Assembly (NCBI GenBank): GCA_021788095.1
Contig: JAJYLB010000006.1
Location: forward strand, 49,848-113,847
Reading direction: 5' to 3'
DNA: 64,000 nucleotides
DNA from: Acidobacteriota bacterium
GTDB taxonomy: Bacteria; Acidobacteriota; Terriglobia; Acidiferrales; UBA7541
In this document: positions 53,845 to 63,394 of the stretch, piece by piece
Layout of the letters: every line of letters starts with the position of its first letter
How positions within the stretch are numbered: position 1 is the first letter of the stretch
The notes under the pieces: generated by a model
What the model was told of the DNA's origin: nothing
Database searches by the model: none
Seen by the model: only the letters and a program-made list of their open reading frames with translations
Position numbers and translations under genes: made by a program

Positions 53845-56800
53845 ATGTCCAAATTCTTCATTCGTCGTCCCATCGTTGCCATCGTCATCGCTATCCTCAC
53901 GGTGGTCGTGGGGGCCATCGCCATACTCCGCCTGCCCATTTCCCAGCTCCCCGATGTCGTTCCGCCGGACATGTTCATTCGCGCGACGTTCGTGGGGGCC
54001 GACGGCCAAACGATCGCCCAGTCGGTGGCCACGCCGATTGAAGAATCGATGAGCGGCGTGGACAACATGAACTACATGACCTCGCTGAGCACCACCTCGA
54101 ACAGCCAGATGTCCCTGGTGGTCGACTTTGCCGTCGGCACCGACCCGAATACCGATCTCGTTCTCACGCAGATGCGCGAGACCCAGGCCGCGGCGCAAAT
54201 CCCTGCCGATGTCGCTCGCTACGGCATCATCACCATGAAATCGCCGACTTCCCCGTTCATGCTCATCGCGCTGGACTCGCCGCACGGCACCTACAACGCC
54301 CAGTTCCTCGCCAACTACATTTACATCAACCTCGAAGATCCCATCACCCGGCTGAAAGGTATCGCCAACGTCAACGTTTTCGGTTCGGGCCAGTACGCCA
54401 TGCGCATCTGGCTCAATCCCGACCGCATGGCCAAGCTCGGCATCACCGTGCCCGACGTAGTCAACGCCGTGGAAGCGCAGAATACGGTGAACCCCGCCGG
54501 CCAGATTGGCAGCGAGCCGGCGCCACCCGGCCAGCAATACACCTTTCCCGTCCTGGCCCAAGGCCGCCTGGTTACCCCCGAGGAGTTTGGCGACATCGTG
54601 GTTCGCGAAAGCCCCAGCGGGGGCATCGTTCGCGTGCGCGATGTGGCCCAAGTCCAGCTCGGCACGCAGTTTTACAACCTCAAGGGCCGGTTGAATGGCC
54701 GGCCGAGCGCGATCATCGCGCTCTACCAGCTCCCCGGTTCGAACGCCGTGGACGACGCCCGGGAAGTGCGCGCCTTCATGGCCCAGGCGAAGAACGAATT
54801 TCCGCCGGACATGAACTATGCCACCTCGCTGGATCAGACGCTGGCCGTCACCGAAGGGATGAAGGAGATTTTGATCGCGCTCGGGATCGCCCTGGTCCTG
54901 GTGATCGTCGTCGTCTACGTCTTCCTGCAAAGCTGGCGTGCCACGCTGATTCCCCTGCTCGCCGTTCCCGTTTCGCTGGTGGGCACCTTCGCCTTCTTTC
55001 CATTGTTTGGTTTTTCGATCAACACGCTTTCGATGTTTGCCCTGGTCTTGGCGATCGGACTTGTCGTGGACGACGCCATCGTCGTCGTCGAAGGCGTCGA
55101 GCGGCACATCGAGGAGGGAGCCGCGCCCAAAGAAGCGGCGACGCTGGCCATGCACGAGCTTTCGGGTCCCGTCATCGGCATCGCCATGGTGCTCGCCTCG
55201 GTCTTCGTGCCGACCGCTTTCATCCCCGGTCTCACCGGCCGGCTCTACCAGCAGTTCGCCGTGACCATCGCCATCTCCGTCGTCATCTCGGCTTTCAACG
55301 CACTCAGCCTGAGTCCGGCGCTTTCGGCTCTCCTCCTCCGGCCGAGAAAGCACACTCGCGGCCCGTTAGGCGCGTTCTTCCGGCTGTTCAACCGCTCGTT
55401 CGAGGGCGGCCGGAACACCTACGTGCGCTTCTCCGGCCAGATCATTCGCAAGAGCGTGGTGGCGATGATCGCCCTGGCCCTTTTCTTTGGCGGTGCGTGG
55501 CTGCTCAGCAAGCGCGTGCCCACCAGCTTCCTGCCCGACGAGGATTACGGCTACGCGATGGTGAACCTGCAACTGCCCAATGGCGCTTCGCTCCAGCGCA
55601 CCGATGCCGCCGCGCGCCAAATCGAGCAGATACTGATGAAGACGCCGGGAGTGAAGTACGTTACGAGCGTGATCGGCTTCAGCCTGCTGAGCACCGTCCA
55701 GGCCACCAACTCCGCCTTCTTCTTCGTGAACCTTCAGCCTTGGAGCCAGCGCACCCGCACGAGCGAAACCGTCTGGGGGATCGAGGCGCGGCTCAACGGC
55801 GCGCTGAGCAGCCTGCCCCAGGGCACTGCCTTCACCTTTGCGCCGCCTGCGATCCCCGGCGTGGGCACCGCCGGCGGATTCACCTTCGTGCTCGAAGATC
55901 GAGGCGGCCAAGGCATTCCCTACCTGGCCGCCAACGTCGACAAGTTCGTGGCGGCGGCCCGCAGACGGCCGGAGATCGGGTCGATTTTCAGCACGTTCGT
56001 CATGAACGTGCCGGAGAAATACGCTCAAGTGGACCGGTCCGCGGCGTTGAAGATGGGTGTGCCGCTTCCCGACCTCTACACGACGCTTCAGGCCTTTCTC
56101 GGCGGCGTCTTCGTGAACTATTTCAACCGCTTCGGCCGGCAATGGCAGGTGTACGTCGAGGGCGAATCCGCGTACCGCTCGAATCCCGACGACTTGAAGC
56201 GCTTCTACGTCCGCAACGTGAAGGGCCAGATGGTGCCGCTGTCCTCGCTCGTGGGTTTTCGTCCGGAACTCGGCCCGCTCTTCGTCATGCACTACGATGA
56301 ATACAACTCGGCGCAGATCACCGGGAGCCCCGCGCCGGGCTACAGCTCCGACCAAGCCACCGCCGCGCTCGAACAGGTGTTCCACCAAACCATGCCGCCC
56401 GGGATGGGCTACGGCTTCATGGGCATGTCCTACCAGGAAGAGCAAGCCAAGAAGGGCGTTTCGGCGACGGAGATTTTCGGTGTGTCGTTGCTTTTCGTGT
56501 TTCTGATTCTCGCCGCGCTGTACGAGAGTTGGTCGCTGCCCTTCAGCGTGCTCTTGAGCACGCCGGTGGCCGTCTTTGGCGCGTTTGGGATGCTGCTGCT
56601 CCGCCGGATGTACGTGGCCCATTTCTACCCGGCGTACATGGTCCACATCGACAACGACGTCTATTCGCAAATCGGGCTGGTGATGCTGATTGGGCTGGCG
56701 GCGAAGAATGCGATTTTGATTGTCGAATTCGCCAAGAAACAGCACGAGCAAGGCAAATCGCTGATCGAGGCGGCGCTCGGCGGCGCTCGCCTCCGCCTGC

Positions 56801-57045
56801 GGCCCATCCTCATGACCTCGTTCGCGTTCATTCTGGGTGTCCTGCCCCTCTGGCTGGCCTCCGGCACGGGCTCGGTGGCGCGGCAGATCATGGGCACCAC
56901 GGTCATCGGCGGCATGCTCGCCGCCACCGTGATCGGGATCTTCTTCATTCCCGTCATCTTCTACGTCGTCGAGCGCATCTCCGGGGCCGAGCGGCACTCG
57001 GCGCCGGAAATCGCTACCGGCGATGCATCCGGCAAGGGGACCTGA
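53845..57045 (+). CDS. RND multidrug efflux pump (AcrB/MexB, HAE1 family)
   Basis: 1066 residues with the 12-helix RND layout. N-terminal FIRRPIVAIVIAILTVVVGAIAI; large periplasmic porter loops; helix 4 with the proton-relay Asp pair in GLVVDDAIVVVEGVERHI; second-half motif LIGLAAKNAILIVEFAK. It exchanges drugs, solvents or signals for protons, and works with the adaptor and the outer-membrane factor. The stop codon directly abuts the ATG of the next gene (TGAATG), so the three are one operon. Confidence 0.97.
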   Translation: MSKFFIRRPIVAIVIAILTVVVGAIAILRLPISQLPDVVPPDMFIRATFVGADGQTIAQSVATPIEESMSGVDNMNYMTSLSTTSNSQMSLVVDFAVGTDPNTDLVLTQMRETQAAAQIPADVARYGIITMKSPTSPFMLIALDSPHGTYNAQFLANYIYINLEDPITRLKGIANVNVFGSGQYAMRIWLNPDRMAKLGITVPDVVNAVEAQNTVNPAGQIGSEPAPPGQQYTFPVLAQGRLVTPEEFGDIVVRESPSGGIVRVRDVAQVQLGTQFYNLKGRLNGRPSAIIALYQLPGSNAVDDAREVRAFMAQAKNEFPPDMNYATSLDQTLAVTEGMKEILIALGIALVLVIVVVYVFLQSWRATLIPLLAVPVSLVGTFAFFPLFGFSINTLSMFALVLAIGLVVDDAIVVVEGVERHIEEGAAPKEAATLAMHELSGPVIGIAMVLASVFVPTAFIPGLTGRLYQQFAVTIAISVVISAFNALSLSPALSALLLRPRKHTRGPLGAFFRLFNRSFEGGRNTYVRFSGQIIRKSVVAMIALALFFGGAWLLSKRVPTSFLPDEDYGYAMVNLQLPNGASLQRTDAAARQIEQILMKTPGVKYVTSVIGFSLLSTVQATNSAFFFVNLQPWSQRTRTSETVWGIEARLNGALSSLPQGTAFTFAPPAIPGVGTAGGFTFVLEDRGGQGIPYLAANVDKFVAAARRRPEIGSIFSTFVMNVPEKYAQVDRSAALKMGVPLPDLYTTLQAFLGGVFVNYFNRFGRQWQVYVEGESAYRSNPDDLKRFYVRNVKGQMVPLSSLVGFRPELGPLFVMHYDEYNSAQITGSPAPGYSSDQATAALEQVFHQTMPPGMGYGFMGMSYQEEQAKKGVSATEIFGVSLLFVFLILAALYESWSLPFSVLLSTPVAVFGAFGMLLLRRMYVAHFYPAYMVHIDNDVYSQIGLVMLIGLAAKNAILIVEFAKKQHEQGKSLIEAALGGARLRLRPILMTSFAFILGVLPLWLASGTGSVARQIMGTTVIGGMLAATVIGIFFIPVIFYVVERISGAERHSAPEIATGDASGKGT

Positions 57046-58434
57046 ATGAAGCGACTGGCGCTAGTGGCATTCGCCGCGGCCCTGGCAACCCTGGCCGGTT
57101 GCATGGTCGGGCCGAATTACAAACGCCCTGCCACAGCCGTTCCGCCGGCCTATCGCGCGGCCACGCCCACTTCCTTGCCTTCGCTCGGAAACGAGAAGTG
57201 GTGGCAGGTGTTTCGAGATCCCGTACTCGACAAATTGATTCATACGGCGATTGCGCAGAATTACGACGTGCGTATCGCCGCCACGCGGGTTATCGAGGCG
57301 CAGGCCGAGGTCGGCATCACCCGCTCGAATGAGTTCCCCTCAGCCAGCGCCTCCGCCGGCCTCTTGAGCCAGCAGAACCCCAAAGTCTCCAAGGTGTTCC
57401 CTTCGTTCGAGGAGAATGCGGGCCATTTGAACCTCTCGGTCATCTGGGACCTGGACTTCTGGGGAAAATACCGCAGGGAAACGGAGGCGGCTCGGGCCGC
57501 CTTGTTGGGCAGCGAGTGGGGGCAGCGTGGGGTGCTTGCGTCGGTGGTTTCGAGCGTCGCGGCCGGCTATTTCCAGCTACGCGCGCTCGACGCCGAACTG
57601 GCGATCGCCAAGGGCACGCTCGCTACGCGCCAGGATTCTCTGCGTCTGACCCAGGTTCTGGAGCAGCATGGCTCCGCGTCACTTCTCGACGTCAGCCAGG
57701 CGCAACAGCTTGTCGCCACCGCTGCCGGCGCGATTCCGAGCCTCGAAAGCCAAATCGCCCAGCAGGAGAACGCTCTCGGCATTCTGCTAGGCCAGAATCC
57801 CGGCCCGATTCCTCGCGGTCTGGCGCTTACCAGCGAGCCGGAACCTGCGCAGATCCCCCTCGGCTTACCCTCCGAGCTGCTGGACCGCCGGCCCGATATT
57901 CTGGAGGCGGAAGCGAGTCTCGTTGCAGCGAACGCCGACATCGGCGCGCTGAAGGCTGCCCTGTTCCCCGATATCTCCCTGACGGGAACCGGAGGGTTGG
58001 AGAGCTACGCACTGAACCGCCTGATCACCACGCCATCGGAAACTTGGAATGCGGCCTTGAACGTCACGCAACCCATTTTTCAGGCAGGTGCGCTTCGCGC
58101 GGGGGTACGGCTAGCCCAAGGCCAGTACCAACAGATGCTGTTGACCTACCAGCAAACCATCCTGAATGCCTTCGAGCAGGTCTCGAACGCCCTGGTGGCC
58201 TACCAGAAGGACCGGGAATACACCGCCCAGCAGATGCGCCTGGTTGCAGCCACCGAGGAGAGCGATCGCCTTTCGCGAGTGCTCTACCAGCAAGGGGGGG
58301 CAAGTTACCTCCAGGTCCTGACCAGCGAAACAAACGATTTCGCCGCCAAGTTGAGTCTCGTGCAGGCGCAATTCAACGAGCGCCTCGCCCTCGTCCAGCT
58401 TTACCAGGCCCTCGGCGGCGGTTGGCAGCAATAA
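57046..58434 (+). CDS. outer-membrane efflux lipoprotein (OprM/NodT family)
   Basis: 462 residues. A lipobox LATLAGC ends the signal peptide. Two repeats of the outer-membrane-efflux fold follow: first half with WWQVFRDPVLDKLIHTAIAQNYD and LNLSVIWDLDFWGKYRRETEAA, second half with RRPDILEAEASLVAANADIGALKAALFPDISLTG and ILNAFEQVSNALVAYQ. It forms the trimeric exit duct for the RND pump. It is the last gene of the tetR-adaptor-pump-channel operon. Confidence 0.96.
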   Translation: MKRLALVAFAAALATLAGCMVGPNYKRPATAVPPAYRAATPTSLPSLGNEKWWQVFRDPVLDKLIHTAIAQNYDVRIAATRVIEAQAEVGITRSNEFPSASASAGLLSQQNPKVSKVFPSFEENAGHLNLSVIWDLDFWGKYRRETEAARAALLGSEWGQRGVLASVVSSVAAGYFQLRALDAELAIAKGTLATRQDSLRLTQVLEQHGSASLLDVSQAQQLVATAAGAIPSLESQIAQQENALGILLGQNPGPIPRGLALTSEPEPAQIPLGLPSELLDRRPDILEAEASLVAANADIGALKAALFPDISLTGTGGLESYALNRLITTPSETWNAALNVTQPIFQAGALRAGVRLAQGQYQQMLLTYQQTILNAFEQVSNALVAYQKDREYTAQQMRLVAATEESDRLSRVLYQQGGASYLQVLTSETNDFAAKLSLVQAQFNERLALVQLYQALGGGWQQ

Positions 58435-58920
58435 CAGCCCTCTCAGCCACGATCCCGAAGTTGCAGCCGAGCGATGGCTGGTAACGGCTTTCGAGCCGAC
58501 ATTCCTTCCCATCGCCAGCAAGACACAAACTTGCCAGCCGAGGTTCGCCCCGGGGGGCGACGAGGGTTTACTTGAACACGCCCTTTCGGTTCTCCTGGTT
58601 TTGTGCCAGGATGCTGGTGTGATCGACCCCGGTGATCTGGGAGGGCGACCGACCGCGGGAGACCGCACCTCGCCTTCGCGGAAACTCGGGCCGGAGTGGC
58701 GCTCAGTTCCTGGCGAGGGCTTTCCTCCGGCATTGCAGCAAGCCATTGGCCTGCCCCCTAAGCTCGCACCACAACCTGAGGCCGAGCATTCACAGAGAGA
58801 ACCGCCGTTACCTTTTCGATCAGGAATGTAGTGTAGACTCGGCGACAGCCTGAACTGATTCCACGGCACTTACCTACGTCTCAGCCCTTCCCGTGACGAA
58901 GTTGGGCTAAGGGGGACGCC
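58435..58920. other. intergenic region after the efflux operon with two GC-rich hairpins
   Basis: 486 bp without a convincing gene. CGGCT-TTCG-AGCCG (58485-58498) is a UUCG-capped stem about 50 nt after the operon's stop; TCGCCCC-GG-GGGGCGA (58545-58560) is a second. Neither has a U-run, so either may be only a weak terminator. Confidence 0.4.
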
Positions 58921-59574
58921 ATGTGCAGAGCCGTCCCAAGAACAGTGCTGGTCTGCTCCTGTTTGGCCCTGGGCCTGACCGTCGCGACAGGGCGGGCTCA
59001 GCGGAAAGCGGAGCGCAGGTACGACGGGCATTGGTGGCTATCGGTTACCCAGGCCGAGCAGTCCGGCTTCCTGAACGGTTATTTTGACTGCTACACCTAT
59101 GAGTACAAAGGACCTGCAAAGTTCACGGTGAACCCGCCGGAGATAGCCTGGAACCTCGTGACCAATTTCTACGAGCACAACGCCTCGCGTCTCAACGATT
59201 CCGTCGCGAGCGTGTTCTACGGCTTTCGCGACCGCCGGGGCGAGAAACCCACAGCCAGTGACGGCGAGCCGATCAAGGGGTGGCACAGCTACTATCGTGG
59301 GCTTTACTGGATGCAGATAAGCGCGGACAGCGGCCCGCAGTTGGAGCAACGCGGCTATGTTGAAGGGTACTTGGGGTGCCATTCTGCGTTGAGTGACAAC
59401 AGGGGTGGTGTTTTCTCGAAATCGCCCGATGAATATGTCTCATTGATAACAAATTGGTACGGCTTCGTACGAGACACGGGCGACATCAACGCCAAGCGGC
59501 AGCCCGCGCCCATCGCCGAAGTGCTCTTCAGGTTCCGCGACCTCGGGCGGCGTTCCAGGTCTGGGAGGAAATAG
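58921..59574 (+). CDS. secreted protein with an internal two-fold duplication, unrecognised
   Basis: 217 residues with a signal peptide (VLVCSCLALGLTVATGRAQ). The mature part repeats one unit twice. Unit 1 has HWWLSVTQAEQSGFLNGYFDC, a middle stretch, then NLVTNFYEHNASRLNDSVASVFYGFRDR. Unit 2 has LYWMQISADSGPQLEQRGYVEGYLGC, then LITNWYGFV...APIAEVLFRFRDL. Each unit carries one Cys in GY-x-x-C, which could pair. I do not know the family; the pattern W-x-S-x-(5-8)-G-(F/Y)-(L/V)-x-G-Y suggests a small secreted helical domain. It stands alone between intergenic regions. Confidence 0.7.
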   Translation: MCRAVPRTVLVCSCLALGLTVATGRAQRKAERRYDGHWWLSVTQAEQSGFLNGYFDCYTYEYKGPAKFTVNPPEIAWNLVTNFYEHNASRLNDSVASVFYGFRDRRGEKPTASDGEPIKGWHSYYRGLYWMQISADSGPQLEQRGYVEGYLGCHSALSDNRGGVFSKSPDEYVSLITNWYGFVRDTGDINAKRQPAPIAEVLFRFRDLGRRSRSGRK

Positions 59575-59897
59575 AGGAGAAAGTCCACTTTAGCCTCCCG
59601 CCTTTGCCATTTCGGTTTGCGGGAAGCGAGAACCGGCTCCAAGGATCGGCACCGAGCCTCATCCCGCGCCTTGACGATGAAGCCGTCCATATCTTTCGCG
59701 CGAGCCAGTCAAATCCAGCCCGATCGCGTGATGCCGTTTTCCGTCACCCGCACGCGATGATTCTCGTACGGGTAGGACCCTATTAGGCTTTGGCCATGGT
59801 CTCCGCGGGAGCGGACTTCGAGGCCGAGTGAATCTGCTATTCTGAAAGCAGGCACCTGGACGACTCTCGCGGGGATGTGGAAGGAGAAGAAGGGTCC
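59575..59897. other. intergenic region, possible decayed coding sequence on the minus strand
   Basis: 323 bp. On the minus strand two open stretches read as protein-like sequence (…RSRGDHGQSLIGSYPYENHR near 59800-59750, then MDGFIVKARDEARCRSLEP near 59690-59635), separated by a stop. I do not recognise them; they may be remnants or chance. No promoter is clear for the DedA gene. Confidence 0.3.
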
Positions 59898-60563
59898 GTG
59901 TTCGAACTGATCCGCCACCTGCTCGTAACGATTTACAACGTACGCGGCCTCATCGAGTGGGGAGGCACAGCGCTCGTATGCGGAATCGTTTTCGTCGAGA
60001 CGGGCCTGTTCGCCGGCTTCTTTCTTCCTGGGGATTCGCTGCTCGTTACCGCAGGCATTTTCGCCGCCGCCGGGCAATTGCGCCTCGCCTGGCTCGTGGC
60101 TCTGGTTCCCTTCTGCGCCGTGGCCGGCGACCAACTCGGCTACTTCGTTGGCTGGAAAGCCGGTGAAGCACTCTACCGCCGGCCCGATTCCCGGTTCTTC
60201 AAGCAGCGCCATTTGCGCGACGCGCACGCGTTCTATGAAAAGCGCGGCGCCCTGGCGATCGTCCTGGCCAGGTTCATTCCCATCGCGCGGACGTTTTGCC
60301 CGGCGGTGGCCGGGGCGGCGCGGATGCCCTATCGGCGATTCCTCGGTTACGACTTCTGCGGCGGGGTGCTCTGGGTGCTGGTGATGGTATTGGGCGGCTT
60401 CTTCCTCGGCACCGCGGTGCCCAACATCGAGCACGAAATCCACTGGGTGATCGCCGCCGTTGTCGTTCTCTCGCTCGTGCCTCCCGCCCTGCACCTGCTT
60501 CGCCAGCGGCGCGCCCGGGTGAGGCAGGCCGCAGTCCTTTCCCGCCCCCAGCCCGAGGAGTAG
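59898..60563 (+). CDS. DedA-family membrane protein (SNARE-associated/VTT domain)
   Basis: 221 residues from the GTG at 59898 with AGAAGG upstream; the frame extends seven codons further to a GTG at 59877. Five to six helices. Family signatures: VFVETGLFAGFFLPGDSLL with the acidic residue and proline, FFKQRHLRDAHAFYEKRGA, and LARFIPIARTFCPAVAGAARM with the conserved Arg pair. DedA proteins are proton-linked flippases, including of undecaprenyl phosphate and phosphatidylethanolamine. Expressed alone. Confidence 0.93.
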   Translation: MFELIRHLLVTIYNVRGLIEWGGTALVCGIVFVETGLFAGFFLPGDSLLVTAGIFAAAGQLRLAWLVALVPFCAVAGDQLGYFVGWKAGEALYRRPDSRFFKQRHLRDAHAFYEKRGALAIVLARFIPIARTFCPAVAGAARMPYRRFLGYDFCGGVLWVLVMVLGGFFLGTAVPNIEHEIHWVIAAVVVLSLVPPALHLLRQRRARVRQAAVLSRPQPEE

Positions 60564-60665
60564 CTTTCCCCTTGCGCTTCGACACCAGAAGGGGTAGCCT
60601 TCCCCTGTAGAAGTAATGGGGGGGCGCAGGTTCCGACCGCGAATCCATTCACCCAGGGCCACGCT

Positions 60666-63297
60666 GTGCTGAGTCATCTTTGGATTCGCCTTCGCTCGCT
60701 CCTCCGTCGCAAGGCGGTCGAAGCCGAGCTGAACGACGAGCTGAGGTTCCACCTTGAAAGGCAAACCGAGAAATACCGGCGCTCGGGATGGTCACCAGAA
60801 GAAGCCAAGCGCCGCGCGCAAATCGCGCTCGGTGGCGCCGAGCAGACGAAAGAAGCCTGCCGCGACTCCCGCGGCGTGAGCCTTTTGGAGTCGCTCGTTC
60901 AAGACCTTCGCCTTGGCCTGCGCTTTCTCGGCAAGGCCCCGGCTTTCACCGCAGCCGCGATTCTCATCCTGGGGTTGGGTATCGGGGCCAATACCGCCAT
61001 TTTCAGCGTCGTGAACGCCGCTCTCCTCGAGCCGCTTCCCTTCCCCCACGCCCGGCGAATTGTGGTCCTCACGGGGAACGTGGGTCCCGTTCTCGCCCGG
61101 CTCGACACCGATCCCGCGGACGAGGTGAGCTGGATTCATGCCGTTCACTCGCTCTCTGCGGCCGCCGCGTATCAGCCTGGGAGCGTGAGTCTGGGTGGAA
61201 ATCATCAGCCGGAGACCATCCCGGGGGCGGAAGTGACGCCGGGATTCTTCAGCGTCTTCGGCGTGGCGCCCATCTTGGGCAGGGACTTCTCCGACGAAGC
61301 GAAAGGCCCATCCGGCGGAGTCGTCTTGAGTTGGGGTCTGTGGCAGCGACGCTTCTCAGGTGCCCCAGGGGTCGCCGGGAAATTCGTGACGATCAACGAC
61401 CACCTCGAGCCCGTTTTGGGCGTCATGCCTCGCGGGTTCGAGTTTCCCGAGGGTGCCGAGATTTGGGTTCCTCCCGGGGTGGGCAGCGACACCATCGAGC
61501 GCGCGACGAGGTTCGCCGACCACGTCGCACGCATCCGCCGCGGCGTGACCTGGGCCCAAGCGCAAGCGGAAATGGATGCGCTTACGGCAGCCGCGCGAAA
61601 GCAGAATCCGATCTTCAGGGAACTGGGCGGATACGGCGTAATCGTTACGCCGCTCCAGGAAAGCCTGACTGCAAACAGCAGGACCGCGCTCTGGGTGCTT
61701 CTAGCGGCCGTTGGCCTAGCGTTGCTGATCGCGTGCGCGAACGTGGCGAATCTCGCGCTCTCGCGCGCCACCGGTCGCCGCCGCGAAATCGCATTACGTG
61801 CCGCTTTGGGCGCACCGCCCGGCAGGCTGGTTCGTCAGCTCCTGACGGAAAGCCTGCTCCTGGCTCTAGCCGGCGGCCTGTTCGGCGTCTCCCTAGCCTT
61901 CGCAGGCTTGCGCCTCCTTGTGGCCATCCTCCCTGCCAGCTTGCCGCGGCTCAGCCCCATCGCCATCAACGGCACGGTCCTTGCATTCACGGCAGCCATT
62001 TCGATCGGTGCGGGGATCCTCTTTGGTCTTGCGCCGGCTCTCGGTGCACTCGAACGCAAGCCACTGGAGCTTTTGAAGGAGGACTCCCCCACCGTTGGCG
62101 GCAGGCGCCGAGGCCTGTATCGTTCCACACTGTATGTCTCCGAAGTAGCGCTGAGTTTCGTGCTGCTCGCCGGCGCGGGCTTGATGCTCCGCACGCTGGC
62201 GAATCTTTTCGCCGTCAACCTGGGATTTCAGCCCCAGCACGTTGTGACGGTGCACCTCTCGCTGCCCGCCGCACGGTACAAAGACGTAGCCGAAATCGAC
62301 GCCTATTACCGCCAGGTCTTTGACCGACTCGAACATCTTCCGGGCGTGACCGCGGCCGGCGCGATCAACTACCTTCCCCTGGCTCCGCTCGCCGGCGTTC
62401 CCCTCTTTGACATCCCCATCTCCACTCGGAGCCAGCCGGCGCAAGCAGCAACCGTCTGGCAAAACACGGCTCCGGTTTTCGCCGTCTCTGGAAATTACTT
62501 CCACGCATTGAGGATTCCGCTTTTGCGCGGCCGCTACTTCTCACCGCTGGATTCTCGAAATGGAGTCGAATCAGCCATCGTGGACGAAAGTTTCGCACGG
62601 CATTTCTGGCCCGGTGAGGATCCCATCGGCAGGCACTTCCAGGGCTACGAGAAATTCACCGTGGTAGGCGAGGTGGGCGACGTGCGCCAGGCCAGCCTCG
62701 AGAAGAGCGGTGAAATGGAGTTTTACGTTCCGCTAGCGGAAATGGAGGCGAACGTGCGCGATATGAACGTAGTGGTGCGGGTCGGGCCAGGCTCGCGTGC
62801 CAGCGCCGGAACCCTACAAGCTGCCATTTCTTCGGTGGATGCCGACCAGCCCGTTCCCCCGCCCGTGCCGATGAGTGAAATACTGAGGAGCGCAATAACT
62901 TCCTCGCGGTCTCTCGCCATTCTCTTGGGAGCCTTCGCCGCGCTGGCCCTACTCCTCGCCGGAATCGGCTGTTACGGTGTGATCGCCTATTCGGCGCGGC
63001 AGCGTACTCACGAGATTGGGGTTTGCCTGGCACTCGGGGGCCAAGCGTGGCGACGTACTGCGGCTGATTCTCTCGCAAGGGGCACGGCTCGTCGTCCTGG
63101 GCTTGGGGATCGGGCTCGGCTCCGCGCTGGCTCTTACGCGCGTTCTGGCCGGTTTCCTCTACGGTGTGACGCCAGCCGATGCGACGACGTTCTCGCTGAC
63201 CGCGGTTGTTCTCGGTTTGGTCGCGTTGGCGGCCTGCTACTTGCCGGCTCGGCGAGCGATGCGCCTGGATCCCATGAGGATACTTCGCCACGAATGA
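60666..63297 (+). pseudogene. ADOP-family permease, copy 4, with a C-terminal frameshift
   Basis: The GTG at 60666 opens an ADOP protein (IRLRSLLRRKAVEAELNDEL, first helix [20 protein letters not shown], FtsX helices, second periplasmic domain). At the G5 run 63036-63040 the frame breaks: HEIGVCLALG continues as unrelated residues to 63440, while removing one G gives AKRGDVLRLILSQGARLVVLGL and the family ending RRAMRLDPMRILRHE at 63297. So the last FtsX domain (about 85 residues) is out of frame. A homopolymer error in the sequence is possible. No padR precedes it; no ATPase gene is nearby. Confidence 0.85.
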
Positions 63298-63394
63298 AGG
63301 AATTTGCGCGAAAACCAGCAGGCCTGGCCCTCGGCGGTGGGGAGATCCCCAGGGGATTTTGGTCTGCGCGATCGCGGCGTGCTATGGACGAAGC

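Noticed and set aside
53401..55353. 650-codon minus-strand frame opposite the RND adaptor and pump
   Set aside because: Its translation is Asp/His/Arg-rich with no domain, and the sense strand carries intact efflux genes.
58443..58733. 96-codon minus-strand frame after the efflux operon
   Set aside because: Arg/Pro-rich, no ribosome-binding site, no family resemblance; overlaps GC-rich hairpins.
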